Shown here: positions 1 to 8,102 of the stretch, piece by piece
Position numbering within the stretch: position 1 is the stretch's first letter
Layout of the letters: each line of letters opens with the position of its first letter
NCBI RefSeq assembly: GCF_050433385.1
Contig: NZ_JBNPXI010000004.1
Coordinates: 1 to 64,000, forward strand
DNA length: 64,000 nucleotides
Direction of reading: 5' to 3'
Origin: Brassicibacter mesophilus
GTDB lineage: Bacteria > Bacillota > Clostridia > Tissierellales > Proteiniboraceae
The notes under the pieces: model-generated
The model's database searches: none
Told to the model about the DNA's origin: nothing
The model's input: the letters and a program-made list of their open reading frames with translations, nothing else
Made by a program: the position numbers and the translations under genes

Positions 1-516
1 CATGGAACAACAATAGAGAAGCTGACAAAACTAAGACCAGCATTCAAAAAAGATGGAACAGTAACAGCAGGAAATGCATCAGGAATAAATGACGGAGCAG
101 CAATGCTAATAGTAATGTCAAAAGAAAAAGCAGAAGAGCTAGGACTAAAACCATTAGTAACAATAAAATCATATGCATCAGCAGCATTAGATCCAAAGAT
201 AATGGGATATGGACCAGTACCAGCAACAAAAAAAGCACTAGAAAAAGCAGGAATAACAGCAGAACAGTTAGATCTAATAGAAGCAAACGAAGCATTCGCA
301 GCACAATCATTATCAGTAGTAAAAGATTTAGGATTAAATCCAGAAAAAGTAAACGTAAATGGTGGGGCAATAGCAATAGGGCATCCAATAGGAGCATCAG
401 GAGCAAGAATACTAATAACACTAATATATGAAATGATGAAAAGAGATGCAAAAACAGGCTTAGCAACTCTATGTATAGGTGGAGGACAAGGAACAGCACT
501 TATAGTAGAGAGATAA
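1..516 (+). CDS. atoB: Acetyl-CoA acetyltransferase (thiolase), C-terminal part
   Basis: Partial gene: the frame is open from base 1 and the N-terminus lies outside the window. It would condense two acetyl-CoA to acetoacetyl-CoA, or cleave acetoacetyl-CoA, in the cytosol. Visible thiolase signatures are NASGINDGAA, the NEAFAAQ block, the catalytic-histidine motif GGAIAIGHPIGASG and the C-terminal active-site cysteine in CIGGGQGTA. The active-site nucleophilic cysteine of the N-terminal domain is not in view. The CoA-transferase gene starts 20 bases downstream, so an acetoacetate/butyrate operon is likely. Codons end almost exclusively in A (gca, aca, ata), which suggests high expression or strong local bias. 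Family assignment is secure; acetoacetyl-CoA specificity over longer substrates is inferred from the neighbours. Confidence 0.93.
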   Translation, partial: HGTTIEKLTKLRPAFKKDGTVTAGNASGINDGAAMLIVMSKEKAEELGLKPLVTIKSYASAALDPKIMGYGPVPATKKALEKAGITAEQLDLIEANEAFAAQSLSVVKDLGLNPEKVNVNGGAIAIGHPIGASGARILITLIYEMMKRDAKTGLATLCIGGGQGTALIVER

Positions 517-536
517 AATATACGGAGGTGTGCATT

Positions 537-1190
537 ATGAACAAATTAGTATCCATCGAACAAGCAGTAGATCAAATTAAAGATGGCATGACAGTAATGA
601 TAGGTGGATTCCTAGGAGTAGGAAATCCGCACAAGGTTATTGATGCATTAGTAGCAAAAGGAGTAAAAGACTTAACAATTATCGCTAATGATACAGCATT
701 CCCAGAAATAGGTATAGGCAAGCTTGTAGTAAATAAGCAAGCTAAAAAAATAATAGCGTCACATATAGGTACAAATCCTGAAACAGGAAGACAGATGAAT
801 GAAAAAGAAACAGAAGTAGTGCTAGTACCTCAAGGTACTCTAGCTGAGCAAGTAAGAGCTGGTGGAGCAGGATTAGGTGGATTCTTAACACCAACAGGAA
901 TAGGAACAGTAGTAGAAGAAGGAAAACAAAAAATCGAAATAGATGGGAAAGAATACTTGCTAGAGCTTCCATTAAAAGCAGATATTGCATTAGTAGCAGG
1001 TTCAATAGTAGATAAAAAAGGAAATGTATATTATAGCAAATCAACAAGAAACTTTAATCCACTAGTAGCTATGGCTGCAGATGTTGTAATAGTAGAGGCT
1101 GAAAAAGTAGTGGAAGTAGGAGAACTAGATCCTAACAATGTTATGACTCCTGGCATTTTTGTAGACTATATAGTAAGGGGTGAAGAATAA
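537..1190 (+). CDS. atoD: Acetate/butyrate-acetoacetate CoA-transferase subunit A
   Basis: 217-residue alpha subunit of a class I CoA-transferase (AtoD/CtfA type), moving CoA between acetoacetyl-CoA and acetate or butyrate. The N-terminus carries the glycine-rich VMIGGFLGVGNP CoA-binding segment expected of the alpha subunit, and GGAGLGGFLTPTGIGT is typical of the family. I place the start at ATG 537 because GGAGGTG lies 7 bases upstream; the open frame extends further 5' into the thiolase gene but has no ribosome site there. Its TAA overlaps the ATG of the B subunit by one base, implying translational coupling of the heteromer. In lysine-fermenting clostridia this enzyme produces acetoacetyl-CoA from acetoacetate and butyryl-CoA; that role is inferred here. 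Confidence 0.93.
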   Translation: MNKLVSIEQAVDQIKDGMTVMIGGFLGVGNPHKVIDALVAKGVKDLTIIANDTAFPEIGIGKLVVNKQAKKIIASHIGTNPETGRQMNEKETEVVLVPQGTLAEQVRAGGAGLGGFLTPTGIGTVVEEGKQKIEIDGKEYLLELPLKADIALVAGSIVDKKGNVYYSKSTRNFNPLVAMAADVVIVEAEKVVEVGELDPNNVMTPGIFVDYIVRGEE

Positions 1191-1849
1191 TGGATAAAGG
1201 TCAAATAAGAGAAGTTATAGCTAAAAGAGTAGCACAAGAATTAAAAGATGGTGATGTAGTTAACCTAGGTATTGGATTGCCAACATTAGTAGCTAACTAT
1301 ATACCAGAAGGAATGGATATTACATTTCAATCAGAAAATGGTTTCGTAGGCTTAGGACCTGCACCAGAGGCAGGAAAAGAAGACAAAGATATATCGAATG
1401 CAGGTGGACAGCCAGTTACTATATTACCAGGTGGAGCATTCTTTGACAGTGCGACGTCATTTGCAATAATCAGAGGAAGACACGTAGATGCAACAGTACT
1501 AGGTGCTCTTCAAGTAGATGAAAAAGGAAATCTTGCTAACTGGATGATTCCAGGCAAGATGGTACCAGGTATGGGTGGCGCTATGGATCTTGTAGTAGGA
1601 GCTAAAAAGGTTATAGTTGCAATGGAGCATACAGCAAAAGGAAATCCAAAGATATTAAAAGAGTGTAAGCTTCCACTTACAGCAGCAGGTCAAGTGGATT
1701 TGATAATAACAGAGATGGGAGTTATAGAAGTAACAGATAAAGGACTAGTTTTAACCGAGCTTGGTCCAGAAGCTACAGTAGAAGATGTAAAAGCAGCTAC
1801 AGAAGCAGAATTAATAGTATCTGAAAATCTTAAAAAGATGGAGTTGTAA
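1190..1849 (+). CDS. atoA: Acetate/butyrate-acetoacetate CoA-transferase subunit B
   Basis: 219-residue beta subunit of the same class I CoA-transferase. It contains the SENG motif (in FQSENGFVGLG, around residues 47-50) whose glutamate forms the covalent CoA-thioester intermediate in this family, followed by the PGGAFFDSATSFAIIRGGH-like block with one residue difference. Its length matches the usual ~220 residues. The start codon overlaps the stop of subunit A, so the two chains are almost certainly co-translated in equal amounts. A long perfect-looking hairpin without a T-tract follows the stop codon. Confidence 0.93.
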   Translation: MDKGQIREVIAKRVAQELKDGDVVNLGIGLPTLVANYIPEGMDITFQSENGFVGLGPAPEAGKEDKDISNAGGQPVTILPGGAFFDSATSFAIIRGRHVDATVLGALQVDEKGNLANWMIPGKMVPGMGGAMDLVVGAKKVIVAMEHTAKGNPKILKECKLPLTAAGQVDLIITEMGVIEVTDKGLVLTELGPEATVEDVKAATEAELIVSENLKKMEL

Positions 1850-1860
1850 TATCATTTTAG

Positions 1861-1904
1861 ATTTAGTGTTGCTGAGGGGCGCATGCCTTTCAGCGACACT
1901 AAAT
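1861..1904 (+). repeat. 20-bp intergenic hairpin between atoA and atoE
   Basis: Bases 1861-1880 pair with 1885-1904 around a GCAT tetraloop: 20 consecutive pairs including three G-U. No T-run follows (ATAAAACAGG), so it is not a standard intrinsic terminator. It may stabilise the upstream mRNA, attenuate atoE expression or be a dispersed palindrome. Confidence 0.75.
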
Positions 1905-1931
1905 AAAACAGGACTTTAAAGGAGGGAAACT

Positions 1932-3281
1932 ATGTTTAAAAAATTCACTAATGGTTGCGTTACTATAGTACAAAAGTATTTACCAGATCCGTTCTTATTT
2001 GCTGTTTTTCTAACTCTTTTTGTTTTTGTAATGGGTATATTTGCTACATCCCAAAGTCCAATACAAATGGTAACACACTGGGGAGATGGTTTTTGGAGCT
2101 TATTACAATTTTCAATGCAAATGGCGTTAGTATTAGTTACTGGACATACATTAGCAAGTGCTCCAATCATCAAAAAAGGACTATCAAAACTTGCATCATT
2201 TAGTAAAACACCTACACAAGCAATCTTAGCAGTTTCTCTAGTTTCTGCAATCGCTTGCTGGATTAACTGGGGATTTGGGCTAGTTATTGGTGCATTATAT
2301 GCAAGAGAAATTGCAAAACAAGTAAAAGGTGTAGATTATAGACTTTTAATAGCAGCTGCATACTCAGGCTTTCTTGTATGGCACGGTGGAATATCAGGCT
2401 CAATACCACTTACGATAGCTACACAGAGTCCTGATCTTGCAAAAGTAACTTCTGGGGCTATTACAACAGCTATACCAACTACTCAAACAATATTTTCATC
2501 AACAAATCTTATAATATCTGCTCTAATAATATTTACACTACCATTTGTAAATAAGGCAATGCACCCTGAAGCAAGTAAAGTGGTTTCAATAGATCTAAAG
2601 CTTCTTGAAGAGGAAGAAGAAGTGACACTTGCAAGAGATCAGATGACTCCTGCTGAGAAAGTAGAAAATAGTCCAATACTTTCAATTATAATAGGAGCAT
2701 TAGGATTTGTTTATATTATATATCATTTCATGAATAAAGGCTTTGACTTGAATCTTAATATAGTTAACTTCATTTTCTTGTTTACTGGAATTATACTTCA
2801 TGGAACACCTAAGAGATTCCTTGGTGCATTAGGGAATGCTGCAAAAGGAACTGCTGGAATCATACTTCAATTCCCATTTTATGCAGGTATAATGGGTATG
2901 ATGGTTGGGAAAAATGCGGTAGGATTATCGCTTGCAGGACAAATGTCAAATATGTTCGTATCCATCTCTACACCAAGAACCTTTCCATTATTCACTTTCT
3001 TAAGTGCAGGACTAGTTAATTTCTTTGTACCTTCAGGTGGTGGCCAATGGGCAGTACAAGCTCCTATAATGATGCCTGCAGGGCTTGAACTAGGGGTGCC
3101 AGCTGCAAAAACAGCTTTAGCTATATCATGGGGAGATGCGTGGACAAACATGATTCAACCATTCTGGGCTTTGCCAGCACTTGGTATAGCAGGACTTGGT
3201 GCGAGAGATATCATGGGATTCTGTATAATTGACTTAATCTATACTGGAGTTATAATAGCTTTAGGGTTAGCATTCCTATAA
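1932..3281 (+). CDS. atoE: Short-chain fatty acid transporter, AtoE family
   Basis: 449-residue polytopic membrane protein of the short-chain fatty acid transporter family (AtoE, Pfam SCFA_trans). It starts with the FxKFTNGCVTIVQKYLPDPF-type N-terminus characteristic of AtoE and has roughly ten to twelve hydrophobic segments, with a charged cytoplasmic loop (EEEEEVTLARDQMTPAEK) around residues 226-245. The conserved SGGGQWAVQAPIMMPA signature lies near residue 370. AGGAGGG lies just upstream of the ATG. Gene order thiolase, CoA-transferase A/B, transporter is the classic ato arrangement; it would import or export acetoacetate, butyrate or similar acids. A strong terminator follows. Confidence 0.9.
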   Translation: MFKKFTNGCVTIVQKYLPDPFLFAVFLTLFVFVMGIFATSQSPIQMVTHWGDGFWSLLQFSMQMALVLVTGHTLASAPIIKKGLSKLASFSKTPTQAILAVSLVSAIACWINWGFGLVIGALYAREIAKQVKGVDYRLLIAAAYSGFLVWHGGISGSIPLTIATQSPDLAKVTSGAITTAIPTTQTIFSSTNLIISALIIFTLPFVNKAMHPEASKVVSIDLKLLEEEEEVTLARDQMTPAEKVENSPILSIIIGALGFVYIIYHFMNKGFDLNLNIVNFIFLFTGIILHGTPKRFLGALGNAAKGTAGIILQFPFYAGIMGMMVGKNAVGLSLAGQMSNMFVSISTPRTFPLFTFLSAGLVNFFVPSGGGQWAVQAPIMMPAGLELGVPAAKTALAISWGDAWTNMIQPFWALPALGIAGLGARDIMGFCIIDLIYTGVIIALGLAFL

Positions 3282-3295
3282 TAATCTTTGCTCAC

Positions 3296-3332
3296 AAAAA
3301 ATGGGGCTATAGTCACAATAGCTCCATTTTTT
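3296..3332 (+). terminator. Intrinsic terminator of the ato operon
   Basis: Fifteen-base inverted repeat (3296-3310 with 3318-3332, one G-U) around a 7-base loop. The 3' arm ends in a T-run, so it fits a Rho-independent terminator. Confidence 0.9.
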
Positions 3333-3535
3333 CATTTGTAAAATATTCATAACTATACACTTATATTTGCTTTTAGATGAAAATTAGTTCATAATATATA
3401 GGGTACGATATAAATAAATATAACGACTATACAAAATATTTGGATTATATAGTATGTATTTATGGGGAAAAATTAATATGTATCCAAATAAACTGTAAAT
3501 TTATACTATTGAAAAAAATTCGTGGAGTGATAAAA
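3333..3535 (+). promoter_or_regulatory. Upstream region of the ATP synthase operon with a weak promoter candidate
   Basis: About 200 AT-rich bases between the ato terminator and atpZ must contain the atp promoter. The best sigmaA candidate I see is TTGCTT (3367-3372), 17-base spacer, CATAAT (3390-3395). The -35 matches only 3 of 6 consensus bases, so this is tentative. No other structure was recognised. Confidence 0.35.
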
Positions 3536-3760
3536 TTGAAGGTAAAAGATAAGTCGAAAATACTCGAAAACCTTGTACTTGTTTCACAAATAGGTATTTC
3601 CATGACAGTTCCAATCCTAGGAGGAATAATTTTAGGTAAATATTTAGATGATTTATTAGGGACTAAAGTAGTGTTTTTAGCCATATTTTCAATTTTTGGA
3701 ATCATAACATCGTTTATAAGTCTTTTTAAGATTACTACTAGAGGAACTAAAAGGAAGTGA
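3536..3760 (+). CDS. atpZ: ATP synthase-associated AtpZ/AtpI small membrane protein
   Basis: Roughly 74-residue protein with two hydrophobic segments (about residues 14-33 and 43-63) of the AtpZ family found at the head of many Firmicute atp operons. AtpZ, with AtpI, is reported to help assemble the ATP synthase and to form a divalent cation channel. The GKYLDDLLGTK segment between the helices is typical of the family. I choose TTG 3536 as start because GGAGTGAT (3524-3531) is well placed; an in-frame ATG at 3440 would add 32 residues unlike the family and has no ribosome site. The next gene starts 4 bases after the stop. Confidence 0.8.
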   Translation: MKVKDKSKILENLVLVSQIGISMTVPILGGIILGKYLDDLLGTKVVFLAIFSIFGIITSFISLFKITTRGTKRK

Positions 3761-3764
3761 GTCT

Positions 3765-4163
3765 ATGAGCCTTGAAGGAAACTATCAAAATAGGATAATA
3801 AAACGAATAATTATATTAGTACTAATAGTGTCAGGAATAATTTTCATGACACTTTCAAATCCTAAGCAGTATGTATATGGATTAGTATTTGGAGCTTCAA
3901 TAAATATACTTAATTTTAGACTTATGTCACTCACCCTTGAAAAATCCGTGAAGATGTCTCCACAAAAGGTCATGCCTTATGTTGCAGGCAACTACATGAT
4001 TAGATATATTATTTATGGAATAGTTTTGGGTATTTCAGCTATTGCAGATTATATCAGTTTATATACAGTAATTTTAGGTTTTTTTATGGTGAAAATTGTT
4101 ATAATTTCTGATACACTATATGATATGGTAAAAAATAAGTCAAAAAGAAAAACAGATAGTTAA
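3765..4163 (+). CDS. atpI: ATP synthase subunit I
   Basis: 132-residue membrane protein with about four hydrophobic segments, matching the ATP synthase I family (AtpI) in size, topology and position. AtpI acts in assembly or stability of the c-ring in sodium- and proton-type F-ATPases. The segment YVYGLVFGASINILNFRLM, with the conserved asparagine, is typical. The start ATG is preceded by AAGGAAGTGAG, which overlaps the end of atpZ. Gene identity rests on family features plus its place between atpZ and atpB. Confidence 0.8.
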   Translation: MSLEGNYQNRIIKRIIILVLIVSGIIFMTLSNPKQYVYGLVFGASINILNFRLMSLTLEKSVKMSPQKVMPYVAGNYMIRYIIYGIVLGISAIADYISLYTVILGFFMVKIVIISDTLYDMVKNKSKRKTDS

Positions 4164-4213
4164 ATTTTTAATTAGTAATACAAAATTTTATAACTAACGA
4201 AAGGAGGTTAAAT

Positions 4214-4891
4214 ATGGAAAAGGGTATTATTTTTACAATGTTTGGTGAACAGATATATATACATGATTCAGTCGTCAATTCATGGGTTATAGTCATCCTT
4301 CTCTCAATATTTGCACTTGTAGTAAATAGCAAAGTGAAGAAGGCCAAAGTTGACGAAAAGCCATCAGGATTACTTAATGTTATGGAAATTTTTGTTGAAG
4401 CTATAGAATCATTAGTTAAATCTACAATGGGTCCAAACAGATTAGGTTTTGCGCCTTACATAGGTACTTTAGCAATATACCTAGCAGTTGCAAACCTATT
4501 TGGGCTAATAGGCTTCACACCTCCCACATCAGACTACAACGTTACACTTGCTTTAGCGATAATGACCTTCGTACTAACTCAATACTATGGTTTAAAAACA
4601 AGAGGGTTGGGAGGATATATTAAAGGATTTTTTGATCCAGTTCCATTCCTAGCTCCACTAAATATAATAGGAGAATTGGCAAACCCTGTTTCATTGTCAT
4701 TCCGTCTTTTTGGTAACATACTAAGTGGAGTTATAATAATGGGATTGATTTATCAAGCACTAGGATTTATTTCACCACTTGTAACACCTGTGTTCCACGC
4801 ATACTTTGACGTGTTTGCAGGCTTGATCCAAACATTTATATTCATAATGCTTACAATGGTATTTATATCAGGTGCTATGGCGGATGAATAA
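4214..4891 (+). CDS. atpB: ATP synthase F0 subunit a
   Basis: 225-residue integral membrane stator subunit that forms the ion half-channels next to the c-ring. The conserved SFRLFGNILSG motif (about residues 157-167), with the essential arginine, is intact, and the C-terminal QTFIFIMLTMVFISGAM helix is also typical. A strong AAAGGAGG ribosome site precedes ATG 4214. Its partner c subunit carries sodium-binding residues, so this subunit probably forms a sodium path; that is an inference. Confidence 0.95.
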   Translation: MEKGIIFTMFGEQIYIHDSVVNSWVIVILLSIFALVVNSKVKKAKVDEKPSGLLNVMEIFVEAIESLVKSTMGPNRLGFAPYIGTLAIYLAVANLFGLIGFTPPTSDYNVTLALAIMTFVLTQYYGLKTRGLGGYIKGFFDPVPFLAPLNIIGELANPVSLSFRLFGNILSGVIIMGLIYQALGFISPLVTPVFHAYFDVFAGLIQTFIFIMLTMVFISGAMADE

Positions 4892-4972
4892 AAATTCATT
4901 AAAGAAGTAACCTCGAACCAATATTTTGGTTCCATATAAAAAATAAAAAACAATATTAAAGGAGGATATAAA

Positions 4973-5242
4973 ATGATACAAGGAATTACAAACGAAGCTT
5001 TTATATTAGGATGTTCAGCAATAGGTGCAGGATTAGCAATGATCGCAGGTATAGGACCTGGAATTGGACAGGGATACGCTGCTGGTAAAGCTGCAGAAGC
5101 AGTTGGTAGACAACCAGAAGCACAAGGTGATGTTATCAAGACTATGATCCTTGGTCAAGCGGTTGCAGAGACAACTGGTATCTACGGATTAGTTATAGCT
5201 ATCATCTTGCTATTCGTAAGACCATTATTAGGAGCTCTATAG
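4973..5242 (+). CDS. atpE: ATP synthase F0 subunit c, sodium-type signature
   Basis: 89-residue two-helix proteolipid that forms the rotor ring. The polar loop RQPEAQGD is intact. The ion site shows Gln33 in GPGIGQG and Val64, Glu66, Thr67, Thr68, Tyr71 in the QAVAETTGIYG stretch. This matches the sodium-coordinating set known from Ilyobacter tartaricus and Acetobacterium (Gln32, Val63, Glu65, Ser66, Thr67, Tyr70 in the former), with Thr for Ser at one ligand. Sodium coupling is therefore likely, though not proven. GGAGG precedes the ATG. A hairpin after the stop may set higher expression of c than of downstream subunits. Confidence 0.96.
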   Translation: MIQGITNEAFILGCSAIGAGLAMIAGIGPGIGQGYAAGKAAEAVGRQPEAQGDVIKTMILGQAVAETTGIYGLVIAIILLFVRPLLGAL

Positions 5243-5260
5243 GAGAGATTAGGAAATGTA

Positions 5261-5287
5261 AAGAGGTGGGTACACCACCCATCTCTT
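5261..5287 (+). terminator. Hairpin after atpE, probable partial terminator or mRNA stabiliser
   Basis: Bases 5261-5271 pair with 5277-5287 (11 pairs, one G-U) around a 5-base loop; GTTTCTCCC follows, only a weak T-tract. In many atp operons such a structure after the c gene helps give c-subunit excess; that function is inferred. Confidence 0.55.
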
Positions 5288-5294
5288 GTTTCTC

Positions 5295-5414
5295 CCATGA
5301 CTTACAAATCTAAGCTTCCGCTATTAAGTGGAAGTTAAGATTTGGATAGTCCTTGGATAGGTTCAATTGCGATTTAGATGGAAGAAAGATTCCATCTGAA
5401 TCAAGTTTCACTTT
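5295..5414 (+). repeat. Structured intergenic repeat, copy A
   Basis: About 120 nt between atpE and atpF that reappears in reverse orientation at 10418-10538, about three-quarters identical by eye. Nested pairings are GACT/AGTC (5299-5302 with 5348-5351), AAATCT/AGATTT (5306-5311 with 5338-5343) and CTTCCGCT/AGTGGAAG (5315-5322 with 5327-5334). A second hairpin pairs TTTAGATGGA with TCCATCTGAA (5373-5382 with 5391-5400), and GTTTCACTTT is conserved at the end. Differences from copy B preserve pairing. No protein is encoded. It is either a non-coding RNA element or a small mobile palindromic repeat. Confidence 0.85.
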
Positions 5415-5490
5415 ATGCATAATTATGATGTAAATATATGGGAAACCATTTAAGGATATATACCTCACAGCAAAAGAAAGGAGGCTAATC

Positions 5491-6003
5491 ATGACCCCAA
5501 CAGTAAATGTATTACCGGATCTGTATAACTTTTCATTGCAGATAATAGCCACAATATTACTATTTGTTATTCTTAGACACTTCTTGTTTAAGCCAGTGTC
5601 AGACATGTTAAATGCCAGAAAAGAAGGTATAGAAAAGGACATTAATGAGGCTAAATCTCAAAGAGAAGAAGCTATGAATCTTAAAAATGAATATGAGGTT
5701 AAGATACAAGAAGCGAAAGACGAGGCAAGAACAATAGTCGAAGCGTCAAAGAAAAGAGGAGACCAGCTAAGGGAAGAAATAGTATCAGAAGCTAAGAAAG
5801 AAGCAGAAGGTGTTTTAGTAAAAGCTAAAAATGAAATCGAAAGAGAAAGAGAGAGAACTATGGAGGACTTAAAGTCTGAGGTAGTTACGATAGCTATGTT
5901 AGCAGCTACAAAGGTAGTAGAGAAGAACTTGGATGACGATGCTCATAAGGATATGATAAACAAGTTCATTGATGAGGTAGGGGAAGCGAAATGGCAAAAT
6001 TAA
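5491..6003 (+). CDS. atpF: ATP synthase F0 subunit b
   Basis: 170-residue peripheral stalk subunit: one N-terminal membrane helix (about residues 12-31), then a long charged alpha-helical coiled coil rich in Glu/Lys/Arg/Ala that reaches up to F1. The PVSDMLNARKEGIEKDI segment after the membrane helix is characteristic. AAAGGAGG is positioned before ATG 5491. Its last 13 bases overlap atpH, so b and delta are translationally coupled. It lies 248 bases after atpE, an unusually wide gap filled by a hairpin and the structured repeat. Confidence 0.95.
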   Translation: MTPTVNVLPDLYNFSLQIIATILLFVILRHFLFKPVSDMLNARKEGIEKDINEAKSQREEAMNLKNEYEVKIQEAKDEARTIVEASKKRGDQLREEIVSEAKKEAEGVLVKAKNEIERERERTMEDLKSEVVTIAMLAATKVVEKNLDDDAHKDMINKFIDEVGEAKWQN

Positions 6004-6542
6004 TTGGAAAAAGATACGCTGAAGCATTATTTGAAGCAGCAACTGAGCTAGATAAACTAGATCAGTTTAAGCAAGAGATAAAAGCGGTATCTGATGTTTT
6101 TGAAAATGAGCCACAATTAAAGACTATCTTTGAGCATCCTAAGCTTTCAAAAAATGAGAAAAAAGACATAATCAAATCTATTTTTGGTGGCAAGGTTTCA
6201 CAAGAAATATTGAACCTATGCTACATCGTTGTAGATAAGAGTAGAGAAAAACATATGAAGGATATTAGTGAACAATATATAAAGCTATCTAACAAAAAGA
6301 TGGGTATAGTTGAAGCTCAAGCTGTAACAGCAGTGCCTATGGATGAAGAAGAAAAACTTAAGCTTCAAAGCAAATTATCAGAAAAATTGGGCAAAAAGGT
6401 TCTTCTTTCAAACATCGTAGACGAGAAACTCATGGGTGGAGTACTTGTGAAAATAGAAGACAAAGTTATAGACTCAAGTATAAAAGGTAGACTCGAAGAT
6501 ATCTATAAGAATCTTAACAATGTAAGAGTAAGAATAGGATAG
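5991..6542 (+). CDS. atpH: ATP synthase F1 subunit delta
   Basis: 183-residue OSCP/delta subunit linking the b stalk to the alpha3beta3 head. The N-terminal KRYAEALFEAATELDKLDQF and the C-terminal DEKLMGGVLVKIEDKVID motifs are diagnostic. It overlaps atpF by 13 bases and sits 13 bases ahead of atpA. Length is normal for the family. Confidence 0.95.
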   Translation: MAKLIGKRYAEALFEAATELDKLDQFKQEIKAVSDVFENEPQLKTIFEHPKLSKNEKKDIIKSIFGGKVSQEILNLCYIVVDKSREKHMKDISEQYIKLSNKKMGIVEAQAVTAVPMDEEEKLKLQSKLSEKLGKKVLLSNIVDEKLMGGVLVKIEDKVIDSSIKGRLEDIYKNLNNVRVRIG

Positions 6543-6555
6543 GGGTGAAGAACTA

Positions 6556-8058
6556 ATGAATCTAAGACCTGAAGAAATCAGTTCTATCATAAAAGAACAG
6601 ATTAAAAGGTACGAAAAAAAGCTAGACGTAGTAGATGTAGGTACAGTTATCCAGGTTGGTGACGGTATCGCGAGAATTCACGGCTTAGAGAACTGTATGG
6701 CTGGTGAGCTTTTAGAGTTCCCAGGTGAAGTATACGGTATGGCACTTAACCTTGAAGAAGATAACGTTGGTTGCGTTCTTCTAGGTTCAGATGACAATAT
6801 AAAAGAAGGCGACATTGTAAAAAGAACAGAAAGAATAGTTGAAGTTCCAGTTGGAGATGCATTAATCGGAAGAGTTGTAAATTCATTAGGTCAAGCAATA
6901 GATGGCAAAGGACCTATAAATACAGATAAATTCAGGCCAGTAGAAGCAAATGCTCCTGGTGTTATTGAAAGAAAATCAGTTTCTGTTCCACTACAAACAG
7001 GTATTAAAGCAATAGACTCAATGATTCCTATCGGAAGAGGACAGAGAGAGCTTATAATCGGTGACAGACAAACTGGTAAAACAGCTATAGCAATAGATAC
7101 TATCATTAACCAAAAAGGTCAAGATGTTATATGTATCTATGTAGCTATAGGCCAAAAAAGATCAACTGTTGCTCAAATAGTTAATACACTTGAAGCAAAA
7201 GGAGCTATGGATTACACAATCATAGTATCTGCAACAGCAAGTGAGCTTGCACCACTTCAATACATCGCACCTTATGCTGGAGTTGCAATGGCAGAAGAAT
7301 TCATGTACAACGGAAAAGATGTATTAATAATATATGATGACTTGTCTAAGCACGCCGTTGCATATCGTGCAATGTCATTGTTACTTCGTCGTCCACCAGG
7401 ACGTGAGGCTTATCCAGGAGATGTATTCTATCTACACTCAAGACTTCTAGAGAGAGCCGCAAGATTAGATGAAAAATACGGCGGTGGTTCAATCACTGCA
7501 CTTCCAATAATAGAAACACTTGCAGGAGATATATCTGCATATATCCCTACAAATGTTATATCAATAACAGACGGTCAGATATTCCTAGAGTCAGAGCTAT
7601 TCTTCTCAGGACAAAGACCAGCAGTTAACTCTGGATTATCAGTATCTCGTGTTGGTGGTTCAGCACAGATAAAAGCTATGAAAAAGGTATCTGGAGGACT
7701 TAAGCTAGAGCTTGCACAATATAGAGAGCTTGCAGCATTTGCACAGTTCGGTTCAGAGCTTGACAAAGAAACTCAAGAGAGACTAGCTCAAGGTGAAAGA
7801 ATAATGGAGATACTTAAGCAGCCACAATATCAGCCAATGTCGGTAGAGAAACAAATTATGATAATATATGCTGTATCTAAAAAGTATCTATCTGATATCC
7901 CACTAGAGAGAGTAAAAGAATTTGAAAATGAATTCTTAAGCTTTATGGAAGCTAACTATCCTCAAGTAGGAAAGAAAATAGTTGAAGAAAAGCAACTTAC
8001 AGAAGACATAGAAGCTGAACTAGTAAAAGGTATAGAAGAGTTTAAGAAGAGCTTCTAG
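6556..8058 (+). CDS. atpA: ATP synthase F1 subunit alpha
   Basis: 500-residue non-catalytic nucleotide-binding subunit of F1. It has the N-terminal beta-barrel (VVDVGTVIQVGDGIARIHGL), the Walker A GDRQTGKT (about residues 169-176), the Walker B segment DVLIIYDDLSKHAVAYR, and the signature PAVNSGLSVSRVGGSAQ near residue 355. Length and motifs are complete. GGGGTGAAG lies upstream of ATG 6556. Cytoplasmic, part of the alpha3beta3 hexamer. Confidence 0.97.
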   Translation: MNLRPEEISSIIKEQIKRYEKKLDVVDVGTVIQVGDGIARIHGLENCMAGELLEFPGEVYGMALNLEEDNVGCVLLGSDDNIKEGDIVKRTERIVEVPVGDALIGRVVNSLGQAIDGKGPINTDKFRPVEANAPGVIERKSVSVPLQTGIKAIDSMIPIGRGQRELIIGDRQTGKTAIAIDTIINQKGQDVICIYVAIGQKRSTVAQIVNTLEAKGAMDYTIIVSATASELAPLQYIAPYAGVAMAEEFMYNGKDVLIIYDDLSKHAVAYRAMSLLLRRPPGREAYPGDVFYLHSRLLERAARLDEKYGGGSITALPIIETLAGDISAYIPTNVISITDGQIFLESELFFSGQRPAVNSGLSVSRVGGSAQIKAMKKVSGGLKLELAQYRELAAFAQFGSELDKETQERLAQGERIMEILKQPQYQPMSVEKQIMIIYAVSKKYLSDIPLERVKEFENEFLSFMEANYPQVGKKIVEEKQLTEDIEAELVKGIEEFKKSF

Positions 8059-8102
8059 TCTGATAAAAGACTATTATCCTAAAGAGGAAGAGAGGTGAAA
8101 GC

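Noticed and set aside
44..499. Long minus-strand open frame opposite the thiolase gene, leucine-rich
   Set aside because: Its Leu/Ile/Val-rich sequence is what the reverse complement of A-ending gca/aca/ata codons gives; the sense frame has clear thiolase motifs.
471..536. Extended N-terminus for the CoA-transferase A subunit
   Set aside because: It would overlap the thiolase gene and lacks a ribosome site; ATG 537 has a perfect GGAGGTG.
742..1047. Minus-strand open frame opposite the CoA-transferase A gene
   Set aside because: Same codon-bias artefact; no ribosome site or motif.
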